Positions 63,830 to 64,000 of a stretch of DNA of 64,000 nucleotides are shown piece after piece. The position numbers and the translations under genes are program-made. The notes under the pieces were generated by a model. The model made no database searches and was not told where the DNA came from. It saw nothing but the letters and a program-made list of their open reading frames with translations. How positions within the stretch are numbered: position 1 is the stretch's first letter; each line of letters starts with the position of its first letter. The DNA comes from Setoptus koraiensis. Taxonomy: Eukaryota > Arthropoda. Location: the NCBI GenBank assembly GCA_048013815.1, contig CM106586.1, positions 18,600,001 to 18,664,000 on the forward strand. Direction: 5' to 3'.

Positions 63830-64000
63830 GCACAAACAAACAACTGAGAACAACGGACAAATGAGCAACGTCAGCGGTGACCAATGGGCTTGCGCCAACG
63901 AGAGCCAATCAAGAGGGACAACAATGACGATTGACAAGCCTCGTCGTTGGTGGCATTGATTATTCTGACACTGGCCGACTTGTGCCAATCTTGAACTGAT

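Noticed and set aside
1-64000. CRISPR arrays, operons, tRNA or rRNA genes
   Set aside because: The genes carry GT-AG introns and the window is eukaryotic. No spacer-repeat arrays and no tRNA or rRNA signatures were noticed by eye; a covariance-model scan was not possible.

Overview
The window looks like nuclear DNA of an arthropod, most likely a chelicerate such as a mite (low confidence below phylum level). The reasons are a tandem family of seven-transmembrane proteins ending in a gustatory-receptor-type tail (hydrophobic run, then Q and an aromatic residue) on small phase-0 exons, short GT-AG introns, arthropod-type TATA/TCAGT promoters, and recognisable animal genes (NDUFAF2, METTL5, a LAMP-like protein and an LDL-receptor class A exon).

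From 1 to 23.2 kb the window holds a chemoreceptor array on the + strand. It contains the 3' end of one gene, five apparently complete three-exon genes, at least one gene relic, an orphan upstream region and a partial 3' duplication. Most units carry the same roughly 200-bp element about 330-390 bp before the ATG; two more copies lie inverted around gene 4. Genes 4 and 5 are a recent tandem duplication of about 3.5 kb. Interrupting the array are a PLD3/4-like gene relic, a small secreted-protein gene, a C-rich insert and a fossil LTR-element 3' end.

From 23.8 to 32.6 kb lie compact single-copy genes: NDUFAF2 (+) converging on METTL5 (-), a small single-pass membrane protein (+), a possible orphan terminal exon (+), a type II LAMP-like protein (-) whose last exon has only 23 nt, and a 710-residue Q-rich secreted protein (+).

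From 33.2 to 37.6 kb lie two tandem paralogues of an unrecognised single-pass membrane protein family. Their middles are nearly identical while their ends have diverged, which suggests gene conversion. Both have clear TATA-type promoters.

From 38.5 to 64 kb the DNA is rich in CAA/TTG microsatellites. I read it as one long minus-strand gene: a first exon (58525-56758) encoding a Q/N-rich protein with one membrane segment, an intron of about 17.3 kb, and an LDLa exon (39444-39275) in matching phase that resembles the C-terminal part of arthropod prohormone-4 precursors. No other convincing exon was seen inside the intron or in the 5.5 kb upstream. That tract holds minisatellites and several long perfect hairpins.
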